Shown here one piece after another: positions 1 to 9,680 of a stretch of DNA of 64,000 nt. The stretch is from Cordilura impudica (Eukaryota; Arthropoda; Insecta; Diptera; Scathophagidae). A program made the position numbers and the translations under genes. Location: assembly GCA_963682025.1 (NCBI GenBank), contig OY821521.1, positions 191,084,575 through 191,148,574 of the forward strand, in the 5' to 3' direction. Each line of letters opens with the position of its first letter. Positions within the stretch are counted from its first letter, which is position 1. Below the pieces are notes generated by a model. That model was not told where the DNA came from and made no database searches. It saw only the letters and a list, made by a program, of their open reading frames with translations.

Positions 1-465
1 TGTATATAAAAAATAAGCATAAACCCAATCTGAAGGACATTATTATTAATTTGTTGCCTCAGAGAAAAAGTTTATATCGGAAAAAAAAGGACCGATTGTG
101 ACCATATTTAATAAAAGCATTTCTTTTTCTCAAGAATAAAGAAAACCAAAGTTTAGGAAAAATCTATGCAATATTTTTTTTTTTTTTTTGTATAGATTTC
201 AGTGAATCAGGTTTATATGGGCACTATTACTATGAATGGTCCAACAGTGTTTATTTTTGGACTAGATGCAATAAACGCACGTAAACTAAATTTGACCGTC
301 AAGCTCAATTGTGGACTAGGTCTGATCATTCACCGATTTTTAACAATTTCAATCTCCTTCAAGGCCGACAAAAGCTTATTTACAAAATTGTTATCTGTCG
401 TTTGATTACAAGGTTTACAATGAAACACAGACAGACAAACAGATAGACGAACAGAAATTTAGCTT
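1..465 (-). repeat. Diverged DINE/Helentron-like dispersed repeat (truncated)
   Basis: It follows, with many substitutions, the same order of landmarks as the better copies at 59250, 62545 and 63353: a stretch like AAAATAAGCATAAACC, a GACCATATTT block, an ACTAGGTCTGA block, and GTTTGATTACAAGGTTTACA leading into degenerate GACA/GACG repeats at 430-455. The hairpin end lies outside the window and the other terminus is missing. It is the oldest-looking copy of the family here. The short open frame across it at 202-405 is not a gene. Confidence 0.6.
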
Positions 466-1366
466 AAAATGCTAACCAGCCCCACGAAGTAACACCTATC
501 GACAGTCCCGCGGGGAGAGTGGTCGAAGACTTGGGAGGCGGTTTTTAGTTAGTGAGTAGGCGACCCATATGGGTTGAATCTCACATATTGAATGCTACCA
601 TTTATATCTTTGGAAGATTTTTTGCCCTCCAATTGTAAAAAAATAGATGGCTAGACAGACAGGCAGACAGACAGATAGACAGACAAACGGACAAACTTGT
701 TTGGTACCATTTAAAAAGATGCATACTCTTGAAAGTCGTTTAAAGGAATAGTGACTATATTAATTTGTTTTAATATATTCACTATTAATACAATTTTTAA
801 GATAATTTTGATCTGTTAATCAAAATTAAAAAAAAAAAAAATAATTTGAAAATGTCGTTGGGAACCAAAATGACTTACCGCTATTTTTTTTTTTTTTTAA
901 ATTTGTCCCACAGTAAGCTTCACATTACAAAACTAGGGAGTCCAAGTTTGGCAAAATAATATTGTTTTTTTTTACCAAAAAAAAAACTGAGATCGCGTAT
1001 AGTACATGGAGTCGAAAGTAAGTGGTCTCACGTAGAAATGGGGTGATAAGTGCCAAATTTTTCTGTTTATTCCATAGAAAAATTGTGTTAGAAAAATTGT
1101 GTCAAAATTTTGTGACATTTCATTAATGAGAAAAAAGTTACCGTTATAAAAATGAAGCGGCTTTTAATGTTTAAGAAAAAATGGATTGTAAAGAGTTTCG
1201 TGTTTTGATTAAACATGAGAAATAACTTTTGACAGGAATATTTAATGAAATTTATAATAATTCAATACCTCATAAATTTTAATTTGTTTTTCTTCTAAAA
1301 ACTAATTTGATTACACATAATTTAGATAAATTTATTATTTTTTTTTAAATCAATATCTCCAAATAA
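466..1366. other. Intergenic, unassigned; contains a GACA microsatellite
   Basis: No gene seen. Bases 480-600 are more GC-rich (CCCCACGAAG, GCGGGGAGAG) and look like a fragment of an unidentified dispersed element. A degenerate (GACA)n tract lies at about 650-695. The rest is AT-rich with homopolymer runs. Confidence 0.5.
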
Positions 1367-1772
1367 TTAACCCATTCGATCCCACTCGCTTGAGTACAAA
1401 AAAAAAACGTGAACTTTGTGATGCTATGTCTCACATATTACTACTTATTTTAAAGAGTTTTTTATTGTACATATTAGTTAAGAGTGTAGAGAATTAATAT
1501 ATTGAAATGGTAGACAAAAAAAAATATAACGGTAAATATGCGCATTCTTCTTTGTCAACGATCATTTTCGTTTTTGGAATTTTTTTATCACTTTTCATTG
1601 CAATTTGAATGTCAATCAAATTACTGTCAAATTGAAGTGAAAAACAAATTACACATATTTATGTTTAAATATAAAATAAGAAAAAAATTAAGAAATTGTG
1701 AAATGTGTTTTTTGGTAAATATTGGTGGCATAATGTATTTGATATTTTTTGTATCGATTTTAGTTTTCTGCG

Positions 1773-2095
1773 ATGGATGAAAGAACATTTTATGGTAAAA
1801 GATTTGAAAACATTGCCGCTGCCACTGATTACGCTACAAATAAAAATCGTAATAATTTTGATTTTACTATCATTCCTCCAAATACTGACCGTGAAACAGA
1901 TGAGGAGGAAATTGACAAAGGCAATTTATTACATGATGATCTGCCACAGGATATTCCAGGTGAATTGGAATAACTTTGCAGTAGCGAAAGCGAAGATGAC
2001 ATCCCATTAGCAGATTTAAGAAAACATCTGTTAGAGCCAACAGCTATAAAATGACATAAATGGGCAATGACTATGGATATGCCTAGTAGCAACTT
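1773..2095 (+). pseudogene. piggyBac transposase N-terminal remnant
   Basis: The frame opens with MDERTFYGKR and continues into an acidic stretch (TDEEEID, then D/E-rich codons) like the disordered N-terminus of piggyBac transposases. It meets a stop at about 1971, and a second frame continues with MTMDMPSSNFFETLRN up to about 2095. The rest of the transposase resumes beyond the inserted element at about 5030. Assignment as N-terminus rests mainly on position and composition, so it is less secure than the C-terminal remnant. Confidence 0.5.
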
Positions 2096-2139
2096 TTTTG
2101 AAACTTTGAGAAACCTCCAATATTATTTAAATGTATATA

Positions 2140-2719
2140 TATGGGGGGTTTCATGTCAAGTGCACCAACTTTTGAAACCGATGTCTTCCGATCGGGATGA
2201 AATTTGCACCAAGGTTAGTCCTATTGGATAGTAGTTTAGACACAATTTTTCAATAAGATCGATCTAGATCTCTCTGAGTTAGAGGGGATCAAAATTTGAC
2301 ATTTTGGCCAAACAGGTGTTTCCTGTAACTTATTACCTATTATTCTCAGAAAATTTTCTCCCAAATAGTTTAGATAGATATTTCTTCAATATTTCGGAAA
2401 AAAATACTTAAAAAAAAAAAAAATTTTTAGACTTTTTTTTTTGCTAAATTAAAGCATTTTTTGCCTTTTTTTTCAAAAAGTGCATTTTTTTTTTTTCATA
2501 AGAAAGCTTAGGATTTTTCCTTTAAGAGCTTTTTGGTCGCTTAGTGGAATGGGAGTGGGATATCTATCAAAATAAATGTTTTGTAACTCAAGACAACGGT
2601 TTTTCAATTTTTCACAAATGCACTATTTTGAACTTTTTCCTATTTGTGTGTAAAACCTTACAAATAAAACTTATACTGAGAAACTAGACAAATTAACCTT
2701 TCCGAAGGTATGTAACATA
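2140..2719 (+). repeat. Left terminal inverted repeat of the 2134-4890 element
   Basis: Reverse complement of 4289-4882. It includes TCCGATCGGGATGAAAT, GGATAGTAGTTTAGACACA and, at the inner end, CTAGACAAATTAACC. Confidence 0.85.
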
Positions 2720-2737
2720 ACTTCATAACAGAAGAGA

Positions 2738-3970
2738 ATGGTTATCTGTAACCTGAAACAGTTATTTGCAACATTTCAATCTGGCTTCACGAAATTAACC
2801 CAAATTTACCATGAAAATGTTAAACTGATGCTGAAGGAAATCAACTTAATGTATTTAACAGATGATTCGGCAGAAGATTTACACGATTACCGCGATTGCC
2901 TTAAATTGGCTATGTGTCCTAATGCAACAACTTCTTGCCATTTAGGTGAATGTACCAATTGCCCGAAAAACACATTCATCAAAGAAAATTTAATCAACTC
3001 TTTAGATCGAGAATATATAGAGGAGGTCAAATTTGATTCTTGGATTCAGACGGACAGATGCACATTGAAAACAATCATTTTAAATGTGGATGATTTTGTG
3101 GAAGAAATGTGTACAGGATTGCTAAACTTGAGAAACCATGACTTTTTAGTCAAAGAGCAATGGTCATTCTTCAAGGATTTGAAGATACCTTTGAAGTCTG
3201 GTGAATTCGTTATTTCATATGATTTCGCAGAAAACTATAAATATGTTCTTCAGGATGCCATACAAGCATTCCACTTCAATAACGACCAAGCAACTATATT
3301 CACAGTAGTTATTTACTACATGAAAGATGAAAAACTGGAACACAAAAGTATGTCAATCATATCCCACGATTTAAAACATGATACCGTTGCAGTTTATGAG
3401 TACCAGAAGAGAATACTAAAATTTCTAAAATCTAAATTTACAGTAACGAAGGTATACTACGTTTCGGACGGAGCTCGTCAACATTTTAAAAACAAAAGTA
3501 GCTTGGCAAATCGTATGGCCCATGAAAAAGATTTTGGAATGCCAGCTGAGTGGCATTTTCATCCTACTGCTCATGGTAAAGGAGCATGTGATGGTATTGG
3601 AGCAAACCTTAAAAGAAATGCAGCGAAGTATAGCCTCCAGTGCTCTCATCAAGATCGCATCTTAGATGCGACTGCTTTATTCCATTGGGCAAAGAGTTAT
3701 TGTAAAGAAACTAAAATAGTTTTTAGTAGCAAAGAGGATCATCAGGAAACATTGAAAACACTGAAGAGCAGATTCGATGCTGCGATAACAATCGATGGCA
3801 CCGCTCAATACCATGCTTTTATACCGCTTGTCGATGGAAGACTCAAGTTGAAAAAGTTTTCTGCCTCTATTCAATGCGATTTCTTTCCAAAGACAACAAA
3901 TAAACCAGCAGCGAAATCAACAGCTGAACCTAGTAACGCCAAGAAAGGATTGACAAAAAAAACGCAGTAA
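2738..3970 (+). CDS. Putative transposase, 410 aa, unassigned DDE-like family
   Basis: Uninterrupted ORF between the two long inverted repeats. Visible features: a Cys cluster at residues 60, 67, 72 and 75 (CPNATTSCHLGECTNC) that could bind zinc; a block SYDFAENY with Asp162; YVSDGARQHF with Asp244; EWHF.....HGKGACDGIG with His280 and Asp285; and a Lys/Ala/Thr-rich basic tail after residue 385. The order Asp162-Asp244-Asp285, each next to conserved-looking aromatic or glycine residues, is compatible with an RNase H-like DDE/D nuclease. I recall similar uncharacterised proteins in arthropods but cannot name the family with certainty. The first Met lies 19 bases inside the left repeat's inner end, so an upstream exon is possible. 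No frameshift or stop is present, suggesting recent activity. Confidence 0.65.
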   Translation: MVICNLKQLFATFQSGFTKLTQIYHENVKLMLKEINLMYLTDDSAEDLHDYRDCLKLAMCPNATTSCHLGECTNCPKNTFIKENLINSLDREYIEEVKFDSWIQTDRCTLKTIILNVDDFVEEMCTGLLNLRNHDFLVKEQWSFFKDLKIPLKSGEFVISYDFAENYKYVLQDAIQAFHFNNDQATIFTVVIYYMKDEKLEHKSMSIISHDLKHDTVAVYEYQKRILKFLKSKFTVTKVYYVSDGARQHFKNKSSLANRMAHEKDFGMPAEWHFHPTAHGKGACDGIGANLKRNAAKYSLQCSHQDRILDATALFHWAKSYCKETKIVFSSKEDHQETLKTLKSRFDAAITIDGTAQYHAFIPLVDGRLKLKKFSASIQCDFFPKTTNKPAAKSTAEPSNAKKGLTKKTQ

Positions 3971-4288
3971 ATAAAGGCGACAAAAAAGCTGGATGAAAGA
4001 CTGGGTATTTAAAAATTTACAAGACTTAAATACTTCATCAGCTACAATAAATTAAGTATAAAAATAGTTATGATATAAATGGATCTAATGCAATTAAGAT
4101 TAAATTTTAATAAATTATTTATCTTTTTATTTTTAATATTATTATTATTATACATTAATTTAATTATTATTAAAAATATATAAAAAAATAATAATTTTTC
4201 AACATTTCTATAGAAAAAAAGCAATTTTTTTCCTGAGGTTAACATATTCTGGGTATTACAGTATTGAGGGTATAAAATTTTGGTTAGG

Positions 4289-4882
4289 TATGTTACATAC
4301 ATTTGGAAAGGTTAATTTGTCTAGTTTCTCAGTATAAGTTTTATTTGTAAGGTTTTAGACACAAATCGGAAAAAATTCAAAATAGTGCATTTGTGAAAAA
4401 TTGAAAAACCGTTGTCTTGAGTTACAAAACATTTATTTTGATAGATAACCCACTCCCATCCCACTAAGCGACCAAAAAGCTCTTAAAGGAAAAATCCTAA
4501 GCTTTCTTATGAAAAAAAAAAAAAAAAAATGCACTTTTTGAAAAAAAGGCAAACAAAATGCTTTAATTTAGCAAAAAAAAAAAGTCTAAAAAAAATTTTT
4601 TTTTTCAAGTATTTTCTTCCGAAATATTGAAGAAATATCTATCTAAACTATTTGGGAGAAAATTTTCTGAGAACAATAGGTAATAAGTTACATGGATGAG
4701 AAAAAACACCTGTTTGGCCAAACTGTCAAATTTTGATCCCCTCTAACTCAGAGAGATCTGCACCGATCTTATTGAAAAATTGTGTCTAAACTACTATCCA
4801 ATAGGACTAACCTTGGTGCAGATTTCATCCCGATCGGAAGACATCGGTTTCAAAAGTTGGTGCACTTGACATGAAATCCCCC
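4289..4882 (-). repeat. Right terminal inverted repeat of the 2134-4890 element
   Basis: Inverted copy of 2140-2719. It keeps the same poly-A/poly-T blocks and the outer CATGAAATCCCCC end. Confidence 0.85.
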
Positions 4883-5029
4883 ATATATATAATTCTATAA
4901 ATTAACAGCACTTATTAAATAGAAAATGATAAATTCTTGAACTCTTTGTATATAATTATATTAATAAACAATGTAAATAATAGTTGATCTAAACAAAATT
5001 AAATTGAAAATTGAAGCATGAAATGTTTT

Positions 5030-6327
5030 ACCTTGCAGTAGAAGTATTTGAAAAAAATTTTGATAATGATGTTGTGCAGCTAATTTTTACGCAAACGGTG
5101 ACACACACCTTTCCACATAACATGCATACTTTTCGTTTCGCCGAAGAAGATCTAAAATGTTCACTGGAATTCTGCTGTACAGTGATTATCGCACCATGCC
5201 AAGTGAGCGTATATACTGGCAATTAGACGAGGAATCGTTTTCAAAAAATTAAGCGTAACAACATCTTGCGGATAACTGTGAACTAGACTTGAGTGATAGA
5301 ATGGCGAAAATTAGACCGCCTTCAAACTTTTATGCAAAAAGTTTTGTCAATTTGGCTATATGCACCGAAATCTATCAGTTGACGAGTCAATGGTGAAATA
5401 TTTTGGAAGCCATTCTGCCAAGCAATTAATCAGAGGAAAACCGATTAGGTTTGGTTTTAAAAATTGGATGCTTACCAGTAATTGAGGTTACTTATATCAG
5501 TTCGATACGTATTGCGGACCTAAAGCAGTTGAGAGTCAATGCCAACACTTACCATTAGGATCAAGAGTAGTTATTGATCTCATAAAAAAACTTGCTCAGC
5601 CTACAGATCATATTTTGTTTTTTGATAATTTTTTCACGTCGTATGATCTTTAGTGCCTTTTAAAACAAAATGGCTTTAGAGCAATAGGAACTGTTCGAGA
5701 GCGTAGGACAAAAAATTGTCTCTTCTGTCAAAAAAAAGTCTTACAAAAAGAAGAGCGTGAAAAATTTGATTACAGGTAAGTAAGTAATTATGATTTCTTT
5801 ATATGTATAGTATACGAAGCTTTTATCACAACAACAGGTATGCAGATTCCGGAATTCTTTTCGTAAAATGGAACGATAACAGTGTAGTGACTGTCTATAC
5901 AAACTTTGCTGAAATTTACAGCATGCATTTAGTAAAACGATGATCAAAGGCTAATAAGAGCAAAGTTAACGTACAACAGCCTAATTCCAGAATACAATGC
6001 TCAATGGGTGGAGTTGACCTTCACGATCAGGCGATAAGTGCGTACACAATAAAATTCAGAGGAAAGAAATGGTGGTGGCCTCTTTTTACGACAATGATGA
6101 ATTCGTGTGTCGTAAATGCCTGGAAGCTTTATAAGAGTGCTAACAATAACAACATAGATCTCTTGAATTTCCAGCCAGCGAGAAACTGCCCGGTACCACC
6201 TACGAAACTATTCCATTCGTGCAATAGAACCAAGACGTTCTACAACATTGTCAATAGCAACATCGGCAAGACACCACTTTCCAAAGCATATATCCAATCA
6301 ACTAAGATGCAAAGTATGTCACAGTAG
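5030..6327 (+). pseudogene. piggyBac transposase C-terminal two thirds, broken
   Basis: Fragments in successive frames match the piggyBac (DDE_Tnp_1_7) order: EVFEKNFDNDVVQLI; TMPSERIYWQLDEES; SVDESMVKYFG; GYLYQFDTYCGPK; FFDNFFTSYDL; VKWNDNSVV; MGGVDLHDQ; KWWWPLF. All three catalytic aspartates of the family can be placed: codons at 5381-5383 (VDES), 5624-5626 (FFDNFF) and 6016-6018 (GGVD). Damage includes a frame change at about 5140-5160, in-frame stops near 5260, TGA near 5479, TAG near 5653 and TGA at about 5941. A 62-base segment (5776-5837) with GTAAGT and an ACAACAG end interrupts the reading frame exactly where removal joins FDYR to YADSGILF, so the element probably had a real intron. 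Non-functional. Confidence 0.85.
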
Positions 6328-6559
6328 AATACGATGGATTTGCGAGGTTTGCAATGTGACACTTTGCGCGGAAAAGTAAGTTTTGAAAAAATTTCTTACC
6401 GAATATATAAATATGACTAATAATAATAAATTTAATATTGTTTTACTTATATTGCAAAATGTCTCAAAATATGAATAAAAGTTAATTTCAATCAAAATCC
6501 ATAAGTATTTAAAATTAACTTAATGTAGCAACTTTTGCATCTATATTGACCCATTGTAC

Positions 6560-7797
6560 TAGTATGAGTACATGCTATAAAACAATTTTCCAAAAACTTT
6601 ATTAATTTTGGAAGGACTCAATAAATAAATTAATAAATATATAATCAAAAAAATAAATTAATATAAAAATAATATATTTAATAAATAAATAAATAAAAAA
6701 ATAAATAAATAAATAAGTTATTTAACAATTATAAATAAATAAATAAATTATTTAACAATTATAAATTAAAAAATATATATCTATATAAAAAATACACAAA
6801 TAAAAATTAAAGAAATATAAATTAAATTAAATAAATTATTTATTAAATAAATAAATAAAAAATAAATAAATAAAAAATAAATAAATACATAAATTATTTA
6901 ATAAGTATAAATGAAAAAACTACTAAATAACCAAATAAATAAACAAATCAAAAATAAATAAATACACAAATAAAGAACCAGTAAGTAAATAACTTATTTA
7001 ATAAATAAATAAATTAATTCATTTGTAAATAATCAAAAAATAAATAAATAAATATGTAATAAAGAAACAAAAAAATTATTTAATAATTAAAAATGAATAA
7101 ATAAATAATTAAATAAATAAACAAAAAATAAATAAATAAAAAATAAGTAAGTAAATAACTTGTATTATAAATAAATAAATAAATTATTTAATAAATTAAT
7201 AAATAAATTATTTAATTTGTAATAAACAAAAATAAATAAATAAATAAAAATATAAATAAATGAATAAAAAATAAATATAATAATCAAAACATAAATAAAT
7301 AAATCATTAAAAAAATAAATGAATAGATAAAAAAATTAAATAAATTAATAAGTATATAAATAAGTAAATAAATAAATTAATTAATTAAAAGATGAGTAAT
7401 AGAGAAATAAATAAATAAATAAATAGTATATATAATAAATAAATAAATAAAAATTAATTAAATAAATAAATTATTAAATAATTATAAATTAATAAATAAA
7501 TAACTAAATTAATAAAAAAACAAATAAAAAAAATAAATAAAGAAATAAAAATTAAGCAGTTATATAAATTATTTAATAAATTAATAAATAAAAAATAAAT
7601 AAATACATAAATTATTTAATAATTATAAGTTAATAAACAACTAAATAAATATATAAATAGACTTATTTAACTAATATATAAATAATTTAATAAATAAATA
7701 TTTAATTAATTTATAAATAGTCAAAAAAAAATATAAATAATACATCTAATAAATAATTAAATAAACAAATTATTTAATAATTATAAATTAATAAATA
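6560..7797. repeat. (AAAT)n-type degenerate microsatellite
   Basis: From about 6605 to 7797 the sequence is an imperfect AAATAAAT array with scattered TTATTTAAT blocks, and no coding content. It abuts the 3' end of a short Helitron. Confidence 0.9.
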
Positions 7798-8162
7798 CTA
7801 GCAGATTCCAGCTCTCGAAGTTCGAATGCGATTTCTATGCAGCTTTATTTTTCAACTTAGCCAATTCACAAACCAACACATTTATGGTTTATTATTATTG
7901 TGAATGAAGATAATAAACTCAGTAATAAACACATTAACAAATTTGATAAACACACACATAGCATTGTATAATTTTATGTATGTGTTAGTAGCAACTTCAA
8001 ATGCAATTTGCTAAAAATAAAGGAAAAAATTTAAAAATCTGTAAATGTGCAAAACGGCTAAAAAGAAATACCTTTCAAATAATATACGTTTGGTCAAAAT
8101 CGGGATAAAACGGTAGAACAAAACATCAGTCACAAAAAATCGGCTAGCCTATATATTATAGA
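7798..8162 (-). mobile_element. Non-autonomous Helitron, 365 bp (copy A)
   Basis: Read on the minus strand, it begins with TCTATAATATATAGGCTAG after an A, and ends with a degenerate hairpin (TTCGAACTTCGAGAGCTGGAA region) and CTAG followed by T. TC...CTRR ends inserted between A and T, with a hairpin about 10 bases before the 3' end, are the defining signs of Helitrons. Homologous to copies at 42882-43247 and 48878-49256. No coding capacity. Confidence 0.8.
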
Positions 8163-8183
8163 TTATATAATAAATACTAATAA

Positions 8184-8975
8184 TTATACCCTATACCACT
8201 ATGTGGTTTGGGTATAATGACTTTGTGCTGCTGTTTGTAACAACCAAAAATATTTGAACTAGACCCATCTTTAATTATACCGATCGAATCAGAATCACTT
8301 TCTGAGTTGATTTGACAATGTCCGTCCGTCCGTCCGTCCGTCCGTCCGTCCGTCTGTGTGTCCATGTAAAGCTTGTAATCAAACTGCAGGTCGCAAATAT
8401 GAATATATTTTGATGAAATTTGGTATATAAGCTTTCATCGGTCATGGGATGAACGCTATTGAAATTGGTGAGAATCGGCCCATGTTCAGACCTAGCCCCC
8501 ATATAAATTACCCATATGAAATCGACATAAATTGCCATAAGATCAAAATTGTCATATAGATCTTACTCAAATTGGGTTTTTATGCGTTCATTACATCCAT
8601 TAATGAGTAGTCCAAAAATGATCCCTTTGACCCCATATAGAGCTGCTTCCCGATCTTCACTTAAATCTATTAAAAAACAAAAATATTGCACTGATTCTTC
8701 TCAAATTTTGTTTGTATATATTTTTGCAAAATAGAAGAGACTTTACCAAACATGATCAGGATCGGTCCATTTTTGGACCTAGTCCCTTTATAGATATAGC
8801 ATCCGATATGAACTTTTTCATATCTGCAGCCAAAAAAAATAATAAAAATCCCACTCAAATTTGGTTTTTGCTTATTTTCAATGTCAAGTTAGTTGGGCCT
8901 AAGAGATAGGGTTTCTAAACGCATGGTATAGGGTATCGTATAGTCGGTCTAGACCGACTATAATTTTCTTACTTG
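8184..8975 (+). repeat. DINE/Helentron-like dispersed repeat (full length)
   Basis: The 5' end is TTATACCCTATACCACTATGTGG. It has an internal (GTCC)n microsatellite at 8321-8352, then a subterminal inverted copy of ATACCCTATACCA near 8923-8936, the perfect 20-base palindrome TAGTCGGTCTAGACCGACTA at 8941-8960, and the end TTTTCTTACTTG. Subterminal inverted repeats, a central tetranucleotide array and a 3' hairpin match the known layout of DINE-1/Helentron-associated elements. The open frames in it on both strands are not genes. Confidence 0.75.
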
Positions 8976-9300
8976 TTTTAAATATAGAATAATTTTGTAA
9001 TATAATATAATAAATAATCATTTGTGTGTAGTTAAAATAATTTTAAATATATGTTAATTAAATATATTATAAAATAAATAATCATTAAAATAATTTTAAT
9101 TTTGCGATGTTAGTTTAAATTTTAAATATAAAAATGTCCACTAAATAATCTTATTCTTATTCTTCTACAACATAAATTTAAATTTAAATTGAAAACCAAT
9201 AATGTTAAATCAATAATCCTATACTAGATTGAAATTAAATTACTTAGCTCCAAATTTTAATATCTCTTTAACCTATAAAAACAAAGTTTTTATTAAAACT
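8976..9300. other. AT-rich intergenic DNA, nothing recognised
   Basis: Mostly A/T with TAAAATAAATAATCATT-like repeats. No gene or mobile-element signature seen. Confidence 0.5.
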
Positions 9301-9309
9301 CTTTCTTTC

Positions 9310-9680
9310 CTTATACATACGAGTTTTGAATCTCTCCGTGGCTGTGCGTCACTTTGCGTGACTGTTTTAAAATTGATATTTGGTCACAAGTCAATAGACC
9401 AAGTTTCAGATCGATCGGATGAGGGGAAGTGAGGTTTTAATCTCTCCATGGCTGTGCGTGACTACGTCAGATTAAATGTTTTTCACAGTAAGTCTATAGA
9501 CCAAGTTTCAGATCGATCGGAGGGGGGATTCAGATCACTCCGTGACTGCGCGTCACTGTGCGTGACTACCACAAAATTAATCTGTAGTCACAACAAGACT
9601 ATCAACTGGATAAGAGGGAATGAGGTTGCCCCACGACAGACAGACAGAGAGTATGAGTTAAAAGAAAGAGTTTAAAAAGA
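9310..9680 (+). repeat. GTCACGC-containing minisatellite, about three units, ending in GACA repeats
   Basis: Three diverged units of about 110-125 bp, each with TCTCC(G/A)TGGCTGTGCGT, TGCGTGAC and AGTTTCAGATCGATCGGA, followed by (GACA)n and AGTATGAGTTAAAAGAAAG. An inverted copy of the same array lies at 23060-23510. Confidence 0.75.

Larger units (their letters stand above)
2134..4890 (+). mobile_element. Unclassified DNA transposon with ~580-bp terminal inverted repeats
   Basis: The left arm (about 2140-2719) and right arm (about 4289-4882) are reverse complements over nearly their whole length, starting with GGGGG(G/A)TTTCATGTCAAG and ending next to AATTAACCTTTCC. The arms look only slightly diverged by eye, for example GAAATTTGCACC against GAAATCTGCACC. 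The single long ORF (2738-3970) lies between them. The element sits inside a piggyBac relic, so it is the younger insertion. Tracts of TATATATA at both ends hide the exact target duplication. The layout suits a cut-and-paste DNA transposon. Sola is one superfamily to test, but I cannot assign it. Confidence 0.8.
1367..6560 (+). mobile_element. Decayed piggyBac-superfamily element, split by a younger insertion
   Basis: A TTAA at 1367-1370 followed at once by CCC is the usual piggyBac target site plus terminal CCC. It is followed by the motif ACCCATT...TGAGTAC, and a related motif recurs near the right side at about 6551-6575. Between them lie transposase remnants (1773-2095 and 5030-6327) separated by an unrelated inverted-repeat element at 2134-4890. 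The right terminus was not located precisely. The superfamily call rests on the protein remnants; the ends are inferred. Confidence 0.7.

Noticed and set aside
2738..3970. Host gene
   Set aside because: Bracketed by ~580-bp inverted repeats inserted in a transposon.
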